A DNA stretch of 64,000 nucleotides from positions 2,954,378-3,018,377 of the forward strand of contig VWZP01003839.1 of NCBI GenBank assembly GCA_013396995.1. Direction: 5' to 3'. The notes under the pieces are model-generated. The model made no database searches. It was not told the DNA's origin and saw only the letters and a program-made list of their open reading frames with translations. This DNA is from Dicaeum eximium. Lineage: Eukaryota > Chordata > Aves > Passeriformes > Dicaeidae. The first letter of the stretch is position 1, and every line of letters starts with the position of its first letter. Positions 41,401-51,295 of the stretch are shown piece by piece. Both the position numbers and the translations under genes were made by a program.

Positions 41401-44400
41401 ATCAGGAAAAAAAGAAATACATTCTAAGATCTGTCACTTTTTCAAAGATCACAAAAATCAGAGAAAGATTAGAATGGTCAGATTAGGAAGATCAGAGAAA
41501 GTTAAGGATGTATCCTTAAATAGCTCCAGCTTGTCCTTTTGGCAGTAGAATTTTTCATCACACCACAAGGTAAACACTTGAATTTAATTCCCCCGTTTCT
41601 TTTTAGACTTAGTTATGTTTTATCAGTCAGGAGTTAGGGCAGATGTATTATTTACTGTTGGTTAAGTTTTGTTTCTAATGTATGAGATTAAGAGACTGAT
41701 TTTAACTGGTGTATTTTCCATGAGTTCATCAGTCCTTATCTGGAGGCTTTAACCATGTCTCCCTGAGGAATTGCAGATGGAAGTCTAGTTAAAAATATCT
41801 ACAGGTGCAAGGTCATGGAATTGGACAGCAAGGGATTTACACATGTGAGCAGAGAAGGGAAAACCACTGAGAAAGGGGAAAGCATTTCTTCTGCACTCCT
41901 ACTCATCCCTCCAAGTATCCACATTTAATATTAAATGTTCAAACTTTATTTCCTGTAAAATTAGGAACCAGACCTACCACCTTCATGTGTGCACAAGCAT
42001 GGCTAAGACAAGTCTTATAGTTGTTGTGTATGTGTTTTATTTGTGCTACACCTGAAGAAAGAAGAGCAGAAGAGTAATTGATTTTTAACTGTGTTTTCTT
42101 CAGGAGTCTTTGTATACACCCTTCCAGAATCTGAAATCTCTCATTTGCAAAGTTTGCCTGGCAAAGAACAGAACGATACAGAGCAGACCAAGAGGGAATG
42201 GATTTAACACAGGTTGGCATTGTGTGAATTTTCTCAACAAAGTTAATGTATAGATGAGCTAAATTATCCTTCAACAGAAGCAGAAATTACATGGGCAGCC
42301 CATCAAGCTAAGTAAATTTTAAGTTCTTTCTCCAAGAAGCAATGAATAGATCTAAGAAAATATTTCACTTTTTAGCAATTTATGTGAATTTGATTACCCA
42401 TGTTTACATAGAATAATATTTCCATCTAGGTACATAGTTAGTGAGATATATGCAATAAGTATCATTCATTGACAGAAACATCACCATTTATTCAGTGACT
42501 AAAGATATTTTTATAGGAGAAGTTCAATGATTCAACTTTTTCTTTCATTCCCTCAGGGGAGCTATTTAACTTGATAGTTGAAGGTCTGAGTGAGGCATTG
42601 AAGATGAAATATTTCTTATTGGACTCTCTGACATATTTCAAAATAGAAGAGAGCTTTTGGGCAATTTGAAGAACTGTGCTTTTTTGTTTAAGTTCTTTCT
42701 CTTTTCCCCCAGCTTTATGGCTCAGTTTGCTAAAGAACTCGGTTTGCAAATTTGTTTTCCCTACCTGATCTGCCTGACTTTTGGGGTAAAAAACATCTAA
42801 AAGGTTTTTAACATAAATCACAGATCAGCCTGAATGTCGAGGCTTTGAGACTTGGAAATAATTTACAGTGAATCTCACTGTTTATGCTCATCTTATATTT
42901 ATTACCTGCTTAATACCTGATGACTTATAATGTCTGTGAGGATAAAAATTTCCCTTTCAGAATTCCTTGAGCAAATTACAACAGACAGAATGATTTTCTG
43001 CTAGTTCAGTACTTTGCATTATGTGGCAGCAATACTTCTGATGTGGCTCTACAACAAGCTCATGCTGGACACACAAAATTGAGGGTATCTGTTGGTGATT
43101 TATAATACCAGACCTTGGTAGCATCTGCTTTTCCTTGAGAGCTATATTTAACCATTTTAATTATGATTTATTATTCCAATTTGGAGAGAGATTTCTGTTT
43201 GTTTTAATGACTGCAGGCTCCAAATCTGTGTCATAAAATTTTGATCTGGTTTCTAAATACACTTGTTAACAGCTTGTAATCATGATGTGCATAGATGGAA
43301 ATAAGGACAAGAACCATGCTTGTTAGGCTGACTTTAGTTTGGAAATATCATAACTGCACATGAGTATTTTGGGATAAAACTAAGAAATACTGTTTCCTGA
43401 AAAAAATACATTGTCTCTCTTTTTCTCGTATTTAATCTTACATACTCTCAGAGTTGCTTAGTGAATACTGTTTTTCAGGAAGAGAACAAAGAGATTTTAA
43501 TCCCAGGTTCCAACAGCCACACAGAAGTCATTTTGTTTCTCCATATCATAACCAGATGAGGGGGTTCACACAAAGACATCTGCAATCCCAAGGTAAAAAA
43601 TGAGTACATGTTTGTGGGTTTGGAATTGTCCCTACCACCAGTATAACAGCTCTGTGTCTACCTGCAGTTCATGTTTATGTGTGCAGTTACCCTACAGCAG
43701 TCAGCAACAAAACTTGCATTGATGCCTTAAGTTTTAGCTTTTATATTTTTCAGATTCTGTGCTGCTTTAGTGTGTAATTCTTAGCTTCATATTAAGGCTT
43801 GGTAAGCTCTCTTCACAGGGTGGGCAGACAAAATAATTCCTTTTCTAGCTGGGGAACAAGGACAGCTGATACAAGTTTCAGGCCCAAGAGCATAAACAAC
43901 AGTGCACTGAAGGGAGAAAAACAAGAAGGATGGGACTTCATAATCTAAATAATAATAATCTAATCTAAAGCTGTAATTGGACAATTAACTTCAATATGCT
44001 GATGGACCAGAACTTATAAAAGTGTGAGACCCTGTGACCAGTCATCCATTTTTGTGACCATTTTGGGTTCATCTTGGGTGTAGCCCTGGCTGGGCTGTTG
44101 TCCTGCCCAAGGTGTATCCACTGAGGCCTTTTAGTGAATACCTGCTTTATTCTTTAGCTCTGTCTAGCCTCTGTTCTAGGTCAGCCTTCTCAAGGCATCA
44201 GCATCAGTTACACTGTTGTGTATTGCCACTTGCAAAAACTAACTCTGCAGGGTGAGGTGGAGTGTAGCATTGTAATCTGCAGTCATCTTCTACTCACAAT
44301 GTTCTGGGCAATAAGCTTTCATGTGGTATTTGTAATTTTCATGCTTGGTCTCAGCTGAACCATGTTTAAAATTGTAACAGTTCTAAAACAAATTGGCACA

Positions 44401-47044
44401 GCTGCACAGAAATGTGTCTGAAGTCTTCAGCTGCAGATCTTCGTTCATATTTCAACAAAACCCTCAAGCACATGAATAAAGCTAAACACATTCTTAAGTG
44501 GTTTTCTAGATCAGGGTCTCCACTTCCAGGTCACTGCCTAAGTGATATAAATGCAAGTTCTGTCTTGCCTTGGCATTAATCTTAAGTCACTCACCAGTCT
44601 CACTTCTTGAGAAGAACAGACATTTCAGTGAAATGCCACTGTGGATATCACTGTTGAGCTGACTTAATTCAGTTTTACTTCCTCATTACTGTGAGTTGAA
44701 GCACATACGCATAGATTAAAGAAAATAAGCAAAAGGAAGAGAGGTGTCTAAGAAACATCAATTCTTGTATCAAGTCTGCAGAGCCTGAATGTCTTTTATG
44801 TTTCCAGGTGAGGTTTTCAAATAAGATTGGTGATGTGATTAGGAAAGATAAATAATAAATTGATACAGTGAAGTCTTTAATGTGTTTCAGTTGCTGCTGT
44901 TGAATACGTCAGAGTAAGATAATATCATTTGATTCACAAATAATATTCTTTGATCCTCTACGTAAAATATAAAGCTAAAATATAGACTATGCATGCTGAC
45001 CACAAGCAAAACCCAAACCGGTCATTGTTACCAGTTCTTGACCATCTGAAAAAAACTGATATTGAGATAATCTCTGATCAGCCTCATAGATCTTATGGCT
45101 AGGTGTATTCTACAAAGTATGTTCCACAATAACTGTGCTGCTGGCTTATAAATGTCTTTCAGTAGCATTATTTAAACATGTTGGCTTCTTCTATACTAGC
45201 CCTATTTCTTACCCTCAGGACACTCTTAGAACATGATCCCATAACTGCAGTTAAATTGCCTGTGTTATAAGTAAAACAGGTTTACTGGAAAAATACATCT
45301 GTCCTTATAAAAGATCCCTGCAATGTTTTAGAGCTCCTTTTAAAGTGATCTGCCAACATGACTCATTCTGACAAAATTCTTTTCCTAAGTTTGCTAATAT
45401 TAGCACAGGTATTTGGGTTACTGTTCTACGTAGCTGTTATCTCTGTTATATGTGTGTCTCACCAAAGAGAGAGAAAAAAAGAATAAAGAAGTAGCCATTT
45501 TCTGTTCATGGTAGCTTGTGTGATAAAACTCCCTAGTGATATTACTGATATTTGTCTATCCCATCATCTCTGTACCTTTCCATGGTACACTGTTATGGCT
45601 CCTGCTGTTGCATATAAAATATAAATAATTGGATATAAATACTGTAAAAAATAATGGAACAGTAGCCATGAGACCCACTTCTTCTGTGTCAGGAGTGTGC
45701 ATAATGATTAGGCGGCCTTTGTTCTCTCATACCAGTTAATGTTTAAGAATTCTGTGACAGAATGTGCCAGCTTCACCAGTGGAGGAGAGAGTGCCTCCAC
45801 CAAGGAAGCATCAACCCAAGAAGCAGTGGTATTCCTCTAAGAGGATGGCTTGAATCCCCTCAGGCAGAACCAGAACTGGACTCAGGCATCCTTCATTATG
45901 TGGTCAATAGTAACCACCCAGCTGCTGTAATAAGCAGCTCATCCCCGAGCTGTGTTTTGAGTGCAGGGAATTCAGCCGGGGCTTTTTTTGCATTTGGGGA
46001 GTGTTGGGGGGTTTTGGTTTGATTTTATTCATTTCACTTCTCTCCATAAATTTCTTGGCTGTGTGTTACAAATGGATAAAAGCACATCCATGTTACTCAG
46101 AGCAGGACATCTAAGCCTCAGGAAGGTAGATTTTCTCTTAATATTTATTGTTTGATAATTTATGGATTTTAGCTTTGTGGCTGCAACACCACAGCACAGC
46201 CCTTTTGGTAGATAAACTTCATTAATTAGAAGTTAAGACCACTAATACATAGTTTTACATCACAATGTTAACTCCTTCCATAAGAACCTAAAAATAAACT
46301 GAGCATTAAGAACGATGGAAGTCACTGTTAATTATCTGTTCCTTTGCAGAATGTAATTGCATCAAAAGGGTACATTCACTTCAGTCTTAGCACACTGTAA
46401 AACACATAACTGCTGATAATACAAGCAGCCTCTCATTTGCAAGATACTTAGTCAAGTCTTCCATGCTAGTGTTGCTTTCAAGCATGTTTCTGATTAATAG
46501 GATTCTGGTAGAACTGTAATGCAGATGGGACCTGGTAGAACTTCAGTGCTGAGAAAAGATTTAATTTACATTGTGAGTAATGCTTTGCTAATAGGACTCT
46601 TTAACTAAAGCAGTATTGTGCATAGGCACACTTAAACCAGTATGAAAATATTTGTAAATATAGCTTATGTCTGGTTCTAAACAGCATATTATCCTTACCT
46701 GAATTCACACAGTCAGATCTAACAGGCACAGGTGAGATTCCCTTTCCCAACCCATTAATTGGACCAGGTTTAAAAGTTACAGTTACCCAAGAGTTTTAAA
46801 AAGAGCCACCATGCACTTTATCCTCCAAGATCTCAGAATACTAGCCATAATTACACACCAACTAAACAGAGACATGTATTTTTTTAAGATATGTATAAAT
46901 GTAACTTTTCTTGCACCCTATCTTAATAAGCCCTTGTTTTCCTGCTGTAATGTTCATTGGATGTATTTAATTCCTCTCTTACTCTCTCCAGGTAGAGGAT
47001 CAGGACATCCCTACGGGAGGAGATACCACCTTCCTCCTCGGTAA
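1423..47044 (+). CDS. FAM120B: FAM120B, constitutive coactivator of PPAR-gamma-like protein; 9 coding exons, 681 aa
   Basis: Coding segments are 1423-2442, 6290-6470, 12372-12467, 18466-18638, 22489-22581, 38006-38212, 42104-42212, 43479-43592 and 46992-47044. Each junction has GT/AG and the phases agree, giving 681 residues. The ATG has a strong context (G at -3, G at +4) and begins with the family N-terminus MGVRGLQGFV. Residues 1 to about 310 are a PIN/FEN1-like domain with acidic residues D44, D90, E158, D160, D179, D181 and D232. A conserved middle region (about 345-590) follows, then a basic tail (about 591-681). Known role: nuclear coactivator of PPAR-gamma in mammals, linked to adipogenesis; FAM120A and FAM120C are paralogues. 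Seen here: no mammalian-type repeat block, so the protein is about 230 residues shorter than human. Assignment to FAM120B rather than its paralogues rests on VVDAM, GGQWREY, LLGND and CGFP motifs. Nuclease activity is not known and is not claimed. Confidence 0.95.
2623..2628 (+). terminator. Intronic polyA signal (AATAAA) downstream of exon 2
   Basis: If the exon 2 donor is not used, the reading frame runs 29 more codons to a TAA at 2530-2532, and a canonical AATAAA follows about 90 bases later. This could make a 369-residue protein consisting essentially of the PIN-like domain. The downstream sequence is only moderately GT/T-rich, so use of the signal is uncertain. Confidence 0.35.
2923..4048 (-). 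mobile_element. CR1 LINE, 5'-truncated, antisense, C-terminal ORF2 (reverse transcriptase) remnant
   Basis: The + strand starts with TCATAGAGTCATAGAATGG, the complement of the CR1 3' tail, so the element points left. On the minus strand, pieces of the CR1 reverse transcriptase C-terminus can be read in separate frames: ERHGF and WMRNWLDG near 3950-4020, NMDSGIECSL and LCGAIDT near 3780-3850, and RGNGFKL with RFRLDIRKK near 3110-3180. Changes of frame and internal stops show that it is dead. It was inserted in intron 2 and is fairly diverged, so it is probably not a recent insertion. Ends are approximate. Confidence 0.9.
6290..6470 (+). CDS. FAM120B: FAM120B exon 3, residues 341-401
   Basis: The acceptor is AACAG at 6285-6289 and the donor is AAAAG followed by GTAAGG. 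It has 181 coding bases, phase 0 in and phase 1 out. It encodes SGEIECSN-like sequence (here HGEIECSNSLEDDDD) followed by ALIYRPARQHIYSILLE, which matches human FAM120B GEIECSN and FIYRPIRQ. The NSLEDDDD acidic run is longer than in human and makes a casein-kinase-2-type site. The upstream ATG at 6278 lies in the intron and is not used. Confidence 0.93.
6471..12371 (+). other. Intron 3
   Basis: This intron of about 5.9 kb has a GTAAGG donor and a TTTTTTAG acceptor. It contains a short (GGAA)n run at 11071-11090 and several poly-T tracts. No gene, RNA gene or recognisable mobile element was seen. The short ORFs in it have no family resemblance. Confidence 0.85.
11071..11090 (+). repeat. Short (GGAA)n microsatellite
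   Basis: About four GGAA units lie in intron 3. The motif is also the ETS core, but the run is too short to argue for function. Confidence 0.8.
12372..12467 (+). CDS. FAM120B: FAM120B exon 4, residues 401-433
   Basis: The acceptor is TTTTTTAG at 12364-12371 and the donor is ACAG followed by GTAGAA. At 96 bases with phase 1 on both sides, it can be skipped without breaking the frame. It encodes LVKEWFVYFGNPLKQPDLIQ, which corresponds to human LAVKEWFVYPGNPL. The split glycine codon at each end joins smoothly to its neighbours. Confidence 0.94.
12895..12911 (+). repeat. Poly-A tract (17 A)
   Basis: An uninterrupted A run in intron 4 with AT-rich flanks. No retroposed gene is visible next to it. 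Confidence 0.85.
13113..13142. repeat. (AT)n microsatellite inside an inverted repeat
   Basis: AATTGTGTATAT on the left and ATATACAATT on the right flank an (AT)n run. The whole could fold into a hairpin, with one extra GT in the left arm. It is located in intron 4. Confidence 0.8.
18466..18638 (+). CDS. FAM120B: FAM120B exon 5, residues 433-490
   Basis: The acceptor is TTTTGTAG and the donor is ATGCAG followed by GTAAGA. It has 173 bases, phase 1 in and phase 0 out. It encodes GGTPNLKTLWL, then LACFHLQDEVEELQALEAPV and CCLLAYLMMQ, matching human GGTPSLKILWL, LLACFNL, EELQAVESP and CCLLIYLFVQ. The hydrophobic CCLLAYLMM segment is most likely a buried helix, since no other sign of membrane insertion is seen. 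Confidence 0.94.
18639..22488 (+). other. Intron 5
   Basis: This intron of about 3.85 kb has a GTAAGA donor and a TGTTTTAG acceptor. It includes a local imperfect duplication of a GTCACTACTTTTYCATGCC-type phrase around 19060-19125. Otherwise it is AT-rich with poly-T tracts and no recognisable gene or element. Confidence 0.85.
22489..22581 (+). CDS. FAM120B: FAM120B exon 6, residues 491-521
   Basis: The acceptor is TGTTTTAG and the donor is CTGCAG followed by GTATGG. At 93 bases it is in phase 0 on both sides. It encodes LSLEDLNAFLALILCLKGKS and QLTSLQ, matching human LCLEDLHAFIAQALCLQGKS and QLVNLQ. Like exon 4 it is a symmetric exon that could be skipped in frame. Confidence 0.94.
26088..26143 (+). 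repeat. Perfect tandem duplication, 2 x 28 bp
   Basis: The unit starting GATGAGATGG and ending GGTTAAAAAG occurs twice back to back without a mismatch. It is intronic, probably a recent slippage event or an assembly effect, and may vary in copy number. Confidence 0.95.
26572..26633 (+). repeat. GAA/AAG-rich microsatellite (about 62 bp)
   Basis: This is a nearly pure purine strand of AAG triplets interrupted by GAGG and AATAAGC. Polypurine tracts of this type can form triplex DNA. It is located in intron 6. Confidence 0.9.
28106..28435 (-). mobile_element. CR1 LINE fragment, antisense
   Basis: On the + strand, TCACAGAATTGCCAAGGTTGG begins the reverse complement of a CR1 3' end. CR1-like phrases follow: AGACCTCCAAGAT, GTCCAACCATC, CAGTGCCTAAC and GAGACCAACCCCC up to CAACTGTAGAGAG-like sequence. 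An A run and a C run (about 28387-28395) interrupt it. It is diverged and has no open reading frame. Confidence 0.85.
29040..29290. promoter_or_regulatory. Intronic CpG-rich island with six E-boxes (candidate enhancer or alternative promoter)
   Basis: Within AT-rich intron 6 this block is strongly GC-rich, with clustered CpG at about 29140-29205. It contains CAGGTG at 29095 and 29255, CACCTG at 29158 and 29169, and CAGCTG at 29189 and 29220. The CACCTG/CAGGTG type is bound by ZEB, SNAI and TCF3 factors. No promoter element is decisive. Function is inferred from composition and motif density only. Confidence 0.35.
36282..36335 (+). mobile_element. CR1 LINE 3'-tail fragment, sense
   Basis: The phrases GCTAGATGAACTTCAAGG, TCCCTTTCAACCCC and a terminal GTTCTGTGAG follow the usual CR1 3' end order. 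It is only about 54 bases and diverged. Confidence 0.65.
38006..38212 (+). CDS. FAM120B: FAM120B exon 7, residues 522-590
   Basis: The acceptor is TTCACAG and the donor is GGCAAT followed by GTAAGT. It has 207 bases in phase 0 on both sides. It encodes SRAVHLGAVLIRGLTTLL, then NSACGFPF, LMPWAVFDGKLFQEKY and EELLEGN, matching human RAVQLGSLLVRGLTTL, NSACGFPW, MPWNVFDGKLFHQKY and VEVLLEQN. It is the best-conserved exon outside the PIN-like domain. LTTLL at residues 540-544 fits the LXXLL pattern; human has LTTLV here. Confidence 0.95.
38213..42103 (+). other. Intron 7
   Basis: This intron of about 3.9 kb has a GTAAGT donor and a TTTCTTCAG acceptor. A modestly GC-rich patch lies at 38840-38990. 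No gene, RNA or clear mobile element was seen. Confidence 0.85.
42104..42212 (+). CDS. FAM120B: FAM120B exon 8, residues 591-627
   Basis: The acceptor is TTTCTTCAG (followed by GAG, a weak tandem acceptor) and the donor is ACACAG followed by GTTGGC, a non-optimal donor. It has 109 bases, phase 0 in and phase 1 out. It encodes PFQNLKSLICKVCLAKNRTI, matching human KFHNLKAVVCKACMKENRRI. The CKVC pair is conserved. On the minus strand a longer ORF overlaps the exon but has no support. Confidence 0.93.
42213..43478 (+). other. Intron 8
   Basis: This intron of about 1.27 kb has a GTTGGC donor and a CTGTTTTTCAG acceptor. It is AT-rich and nothing else was recognised. A minus-strand ORF at 42492-42821 (109 codons) is considered chance. 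Confidence 0.85.
43479..43592 (+). CDS. FAM120B: FAM120B exon 9, residues 627-665, basic low-complexity tail
   Basis: The acceptor is TTTTTCAG and the donor is CCAAG followed by GTAAAA. It has 114 bases with phase 1 on both sides. It encodes REQRDFNPRFQQPHRSHFV and NQMRGFTQRHLQSQ, rich in Arg, Gln, His and Phe. This corresponds in position to the human Gly/Arg/Ser/His tail but aligns poorly. Its composition resembles disordered RNA-binding tails, consistent with the RNA-linked paralogue FAM120A. No other gene explains the segment. Confidence 0.88.
43593..46991 (+). other. Intron 9
   Basis: This intron of about 3.4 kb has a GTAAAA donor and a CTCTCTCCAG acceptor. It is AT-rich with no recognisable gene or element. 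Short ORFs at 45762-46155 are not supported. Confidence 0.85.
46992..47044 (+). CDS. FAM120B: FAM120B exon 10 coding part, residues 665-681 and stop
   Basis: The acceptor is CTCTCCAG. The frame is completed by the G carried from exon 9 and gives GRGSGHPYGRRYHLPPR, then TAA at 47042-47044. The glycine- and arginine-rich ending with YGRRY resembles the human C-terminus, which ends in WRRY, with a bird-side addition of a few residues. Confidence 0.92.
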
Positions 47045-47865
47045 AGAATTCGTGTCTACAAGTGGATGGTGGAATAGTTGCCACTGGGATAATTTTTGTT
47101 TATGAAAGCCTGTTTTTATGAATTTGCAGAGTAACTGAATGCTGTGACTGTGGAGGAAATCACACAAAGCTGAGGCTGTTCAGCTTGTTAATCACTTACC
47201 ATATTAGCTCCAAGTTTGTTATGAGACCAGAATCACCAAAACTTAATTTACAGGTACCTGAGGCACTGTAGCATCCCAGTATAGCAACATTGTTTTGTCC
47301 ATTTGACAAGGGAAAGTCTGCATTGGTTTTTATAACATTGTGAGATATTCCTGAGTGTAAATTTAAGACTTAAACTATAATTTTTGCATATTTTTGTAAC
47401 AGTTGTTTATATTACAATACTTTCCTCACTATGAATTATGTGTCATGTCTATGCTGTGTCATGGTTTATGTCCTGATTGTGGATGATATCCGTGTCTTAA
47501 GGGTTATACCAGTGTTACTGAAACCCTGAAAAGTTTGAAACATGACATCACTGATGTAAGGATCATCTGCCAGTGAAACAACGTGGACTTCTTGTAAAAT
47601 GTAACACTTTCTTATAAAGGAAAAATTTGCTTTTACATTTGATACTTTTAGTTATGCAACTTTTTATAATTTTTTCAACTGAGGAAAGAATCTATCATGC
47701 TCCACTTCTACAATGAATAATACATATGACAAATCAATACTTCTTTTCCGTCCAGAAGTCTAATTTAAACGCTTACCTTCAAAATTATTCCTTAAAAATT
47801 GGTATGTTTCAATTTGTGATTCAGTTTCAGTAATATATGTATTTGTTCAGCTCTAAAACCAAGGG

Positions 47866-48165
47866 GGTGTCAAGAGAGGAGCCGGGCTCTTCTCGGTGGT
47901 GCCAAGCAATAGGACAAGAGGCAATGGGCAGATGCTGATGCACGGGAAGTTCCTCCTGGATATGAGGAAGAACTTCTTTACTGTGCAGGTGACCAAGCAC
48001 TGAGCAGATTGTCCTGAGAGATTGTGGAGTCTCCCTCACTGGAGATGTTCAAGAACCACCTGGCCTCAGTCCTGTGCCAGGTGCTCTGGGCTGACCATGA
48101 CTGAGCAGGGAGGTTGGACCACATGAGCCCCTATGGACCCTTCCAGCCTGACCCATTCTGTGATA
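47866..48165 (+). mobile_element. CR1 LINE 3' fragment, sense, within the probable 3' UTR
   Basis: CR1 3' phrases appear in order: GAGCCGGGCTCTTCTCGGTG, AGGACAAGAGGCAATGGGC, ATGAGGAAGAACTTCTTTAC, GGAGTCTCCCTCACTGGAGA, GAGCAGGGAGGTTGGACC, ending CATTCTGTGATAAT. It is about 300 bp and 5'-truncated. It represents the very end of ORF2 plus the short CR1 UTR. Confidence 0.9.
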
Positions 48166-48729
48166 ATTCAGTTAATGTTGTTCCTTAGGCCTTGTGCAGG
48201 TAACTCCTTTGAGTCAGCTGTCAGTGGAGCTTCATTCCTGTTTAGGATCCATGTTAGGTCAAAGTGAACAGCATTGTCAGACATCCATAACTCCATACTC
48301 AATTTCCTCCTGTGTATTTTTCTGTTTTTAACCCAATAAATATATTTTTCATACTCTGTATATAGCAACAATCTAAATAAATAAGCAATAAGGATTTCTA
48401 ATTTTAATAAAAGTTTGAGCAGACACCATTTCACACAACATGGTGTCTTGCTTTTCAGGAAATGCACTGTTATCATAGGGGTATTCCTTCTTCCTTTTTC
48501 AATCAATTTGCCACTGACTGTGATTGTACTATCTTTTTTTTACTATTGTTTTTATCCCTCCCCTCCAAACCTTTTGAAATAATGTGGTCTGAATTTTATG
48601 GAAACTTCTCTGGTTTCATGGATCTCATGGTGTATAATAGTGTATTTCAAAAGAATGTGATTGTGTGCCAGAATTTGTTGGTAATTCCCTCTTCAGGCTT
48701 TGATATGAGAAAAGATGTCTGTTGTCCTC

Positions 48730-48735
48730 AATAAA
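48730..48735 (+). terminator. Candidate main polyA signal of FAM120B (AATAAA)
   Basis: This is a canonical signal followed within about 30 bases by GTGGGAGTTTTGCTGTG, a good GT-rich downstream element. The alternatives at 48335 and 48376 lack such a clear downstream region. Confidence 0.5.
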
Positions 48736-48755
48736 CAAAGTTAAATACAGTTAGA

Positions 48756-51295
48756 GTGGGAGTTTTGCTGTGCTAGCTGTGGTATGAATACTTGGTAATA
48801 ATTACCCTGATTACTGAAGAATTGATAGTGTCTCTGTGAGGTTGTTTTTCTTCCTAATTTTAGACCATAAGCAGAAGCTGCTTATTATTATTATTATTTC
48901 CAAGCCAAAAGATTTTCTTTCCCACCAGGAATAGTAGAGGGAAAGCAGAAGCATGCAGTTGAAACATAGAGATGCTACTTGCCTGTCTCACTGGACTTTG
49001 AATTGTTCACAATACCACAAAGCTTGTGGACTCTAGAAAGAAATCACATCAGAGAACATGACCGTAAAAGTTCCAGTTTAGTAGGGTTTCCTCAACATGT
49101 GGACTACAGGGTTGTTTTGAATGGTTACGGGACAGAGGGAAAACACACGTGGATTTGAAGTGAAGGAACATGTGTTTGTGAAGAGAAACATTCTTGTTCA
49201 GCAGTACTGCTTAGTCTTCTCTAGCCTGTGTACTGAGTAGCTGCCTTTCATCAAATACCCACTGAAATTGGGGATTAATTTATTAGCTTTGTGTGTTCCC
49301 CTTCCGGAAGGGGATCCAGAGAACATTCTGTAACATCAATGACTTAGTCAACAGTGACTCAGCCAAAATTGTGACAATGGTCATTGTGAGAGAGTGAGTG
49401 ACAGGAACACATCTATCAGCTTTCCTCTTTATGTATCCTTCCTCTCAAATTACTTTGCTCATTTGTGACACCATCACAAATCTGAATCTGAAGAAAACCC
49501 TGAAACAACGAGTTAATCTTAAAATGCTGTGGCACTGCAAGTATCAAAACATATTGTTTAGTCCTCTTTTATAAAACAGGAAACTACAATTTTAATTGCT
49601 CTGCTATCTTAGCAAGTGCTGTGCTGAGGTAGAGGGGAACAGCAGTCCTAAAGCTCTACAGATCTTTTTGTGCCATGCTGTCCCATCCCAAAATTATAAG
49701 GATATTCCAACATACAGTATTATTTTGCAAAGTTGGTCTTTATTTAAATGCCGGGGAGGAAAATCAAAAATTTACATGTTCACATTTAAACACTGACCCC
49801 CCCATTGGCAGCTAAACTGGGAGACAGGCTAGTATATGCTCCTTCACTTGGAAGTTTGATGGGATATTCCTCTGTGGTGCAGAGCCTCTTTCTTAGAGAG
49901 TATCTTTTGGTTCTATGGAAGCATGGCCAGCCCAGTAAATATGCAGAAACCTTGGTATGTTTCTGCTTTAAAGGCATGTGATGCTGGAGAGCACAGGAGT
50001 GCCGTGAGGTTCTCTGAGTCTGGTGAGGCTGCAACTTGGGTACATGCTGGTGGCATGGCAAACTCCTCAGGGAAGGTCATTCAGGATGGCTGAGGTTTCT
50101 CAGGACAGGGCTCAGTGCTGGTGATTGTTACAAGTGCCAGTGTATCCTGGTGTCCTTGGTGAGGAGGTGACTGACAGCTCCATGCCTGCATCCTGAAGGC
50201 ACTGCCAGGCTCTCCTCCTGGTCCTCAAAGGCTGGGTGACCTTGGATCCAGCTGGTCAGCTTGGTCCAGCTTGGATCCAGAGGAAGACCTGTGTGAGAGG
50301 GCTGTGGGAAGTCTCCTGAGAGTCTCATGAGACCCTAGACTCAAGAGTAGTGTTTAAGCCCAGGTCTTTGCCCTTGGTGCTTGGCTAATCTACTTTGCAG
50401 GAATTCAGTCCCATGCCTATCTGATTCTGCCTTTGCCTTGATGATTTGACTTCCTTGTGTGACATGGACATTCCTCACCACCATGGACTTGTCCAGTGAT
50501 CACGGGGGGTCAGGAAGTTTGGCTGAAACTACCATCATACTTGGATAGTGTCAAAACAATAGCTATGGCCTGTGGGCTGAAAACAGCTGGAGAAACTGAA
50601 AATGGCTACAAACCAGCCAAGTGTCTTTGTGTATCCCTACAGAATCAGGACCTTGCTCTCATTGCTTTCCTAGAGCTTGCAGCTGACACCCAGACCTTTC
50701 TCACCCATAGCCTGGCTGATGGGTAACCATGTTTCAACTGTGCCCACCACAAATGTGAAGCTGGTTCAGAGCAGGGAATCTCATTTGTTAAAGAGTATGC
50801 TCTTGAAACTGATACTCTCAGAGCTTTCTGGCTTGTACTGCTTTTGGAGCCCTAGGTTGGTGATCAGGCATTAAGTTTAACCTACAGTTTTTACCTAGAA
50901 GCATGGCATTGAGACAATACATGATGAGTTGAAAAGTTGTCTGTAAAACAGGGCAGCTGGCAGGGTATTCTGTCTGAGTGCTCGCCAGCCTAAATTTATT
51001 TAATCTTACTACAAAATTAAGGTCTAATGTTTGGCTTTGCTCGTGCCAACTGGGAAAATAGATCTTTATTATTGTATTAAAACCCCTCGACCTTAGGGTC
51101 TGGAATATTTGTTCAGGTAAGGAATCCAAACCAGTTACTGACCAGTTACTGGGAGCTGCTCATCCCCTAGGTAGCAGCTATGGTAGTGCACAGCTTAAAC
51201 CTCACCAACACGCCTGAAATCAGAGTGCAGGCAGGACATCAGCTGTAGCAGTTGCAACTATACCTCTAAAAACCACAAATACTAATATACAGCAC
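48756..51295. other. Intergenic, nothing recognised except simple repeats
   Basis: A (TTA)n run lies at about 48882-48896 and a perfect 2 x 11 bp duplication (ACCAGTTACTG) at 51130-51151. Short ORFs on both strands show no family similarity or splice logic. PSMB1, the expected downstream neighbour in mammals, is not seen. Confidence 0.7.

Larger units (their letters stand above)
47045..48755 (+). other. FAM120B: FAM120B 3' UTR (downstream end inferred)
   Basis: After the stop the sequence is AT-rich and non-coding. No AATAAA occurs in the first 1.29 kb; only weak variants such as AATACA near 47720 are present. Canonical AATAAA signals lie at 48335-48340, 48376-48381 and 48730-48735, the last followed by GT-rich sequence suited to cleavage. 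The most likely long UTR therefore includes a sense CR1 tail (47866-48165). The true cleavage site cannot be proven from the sequence. Confidence 0.5.
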
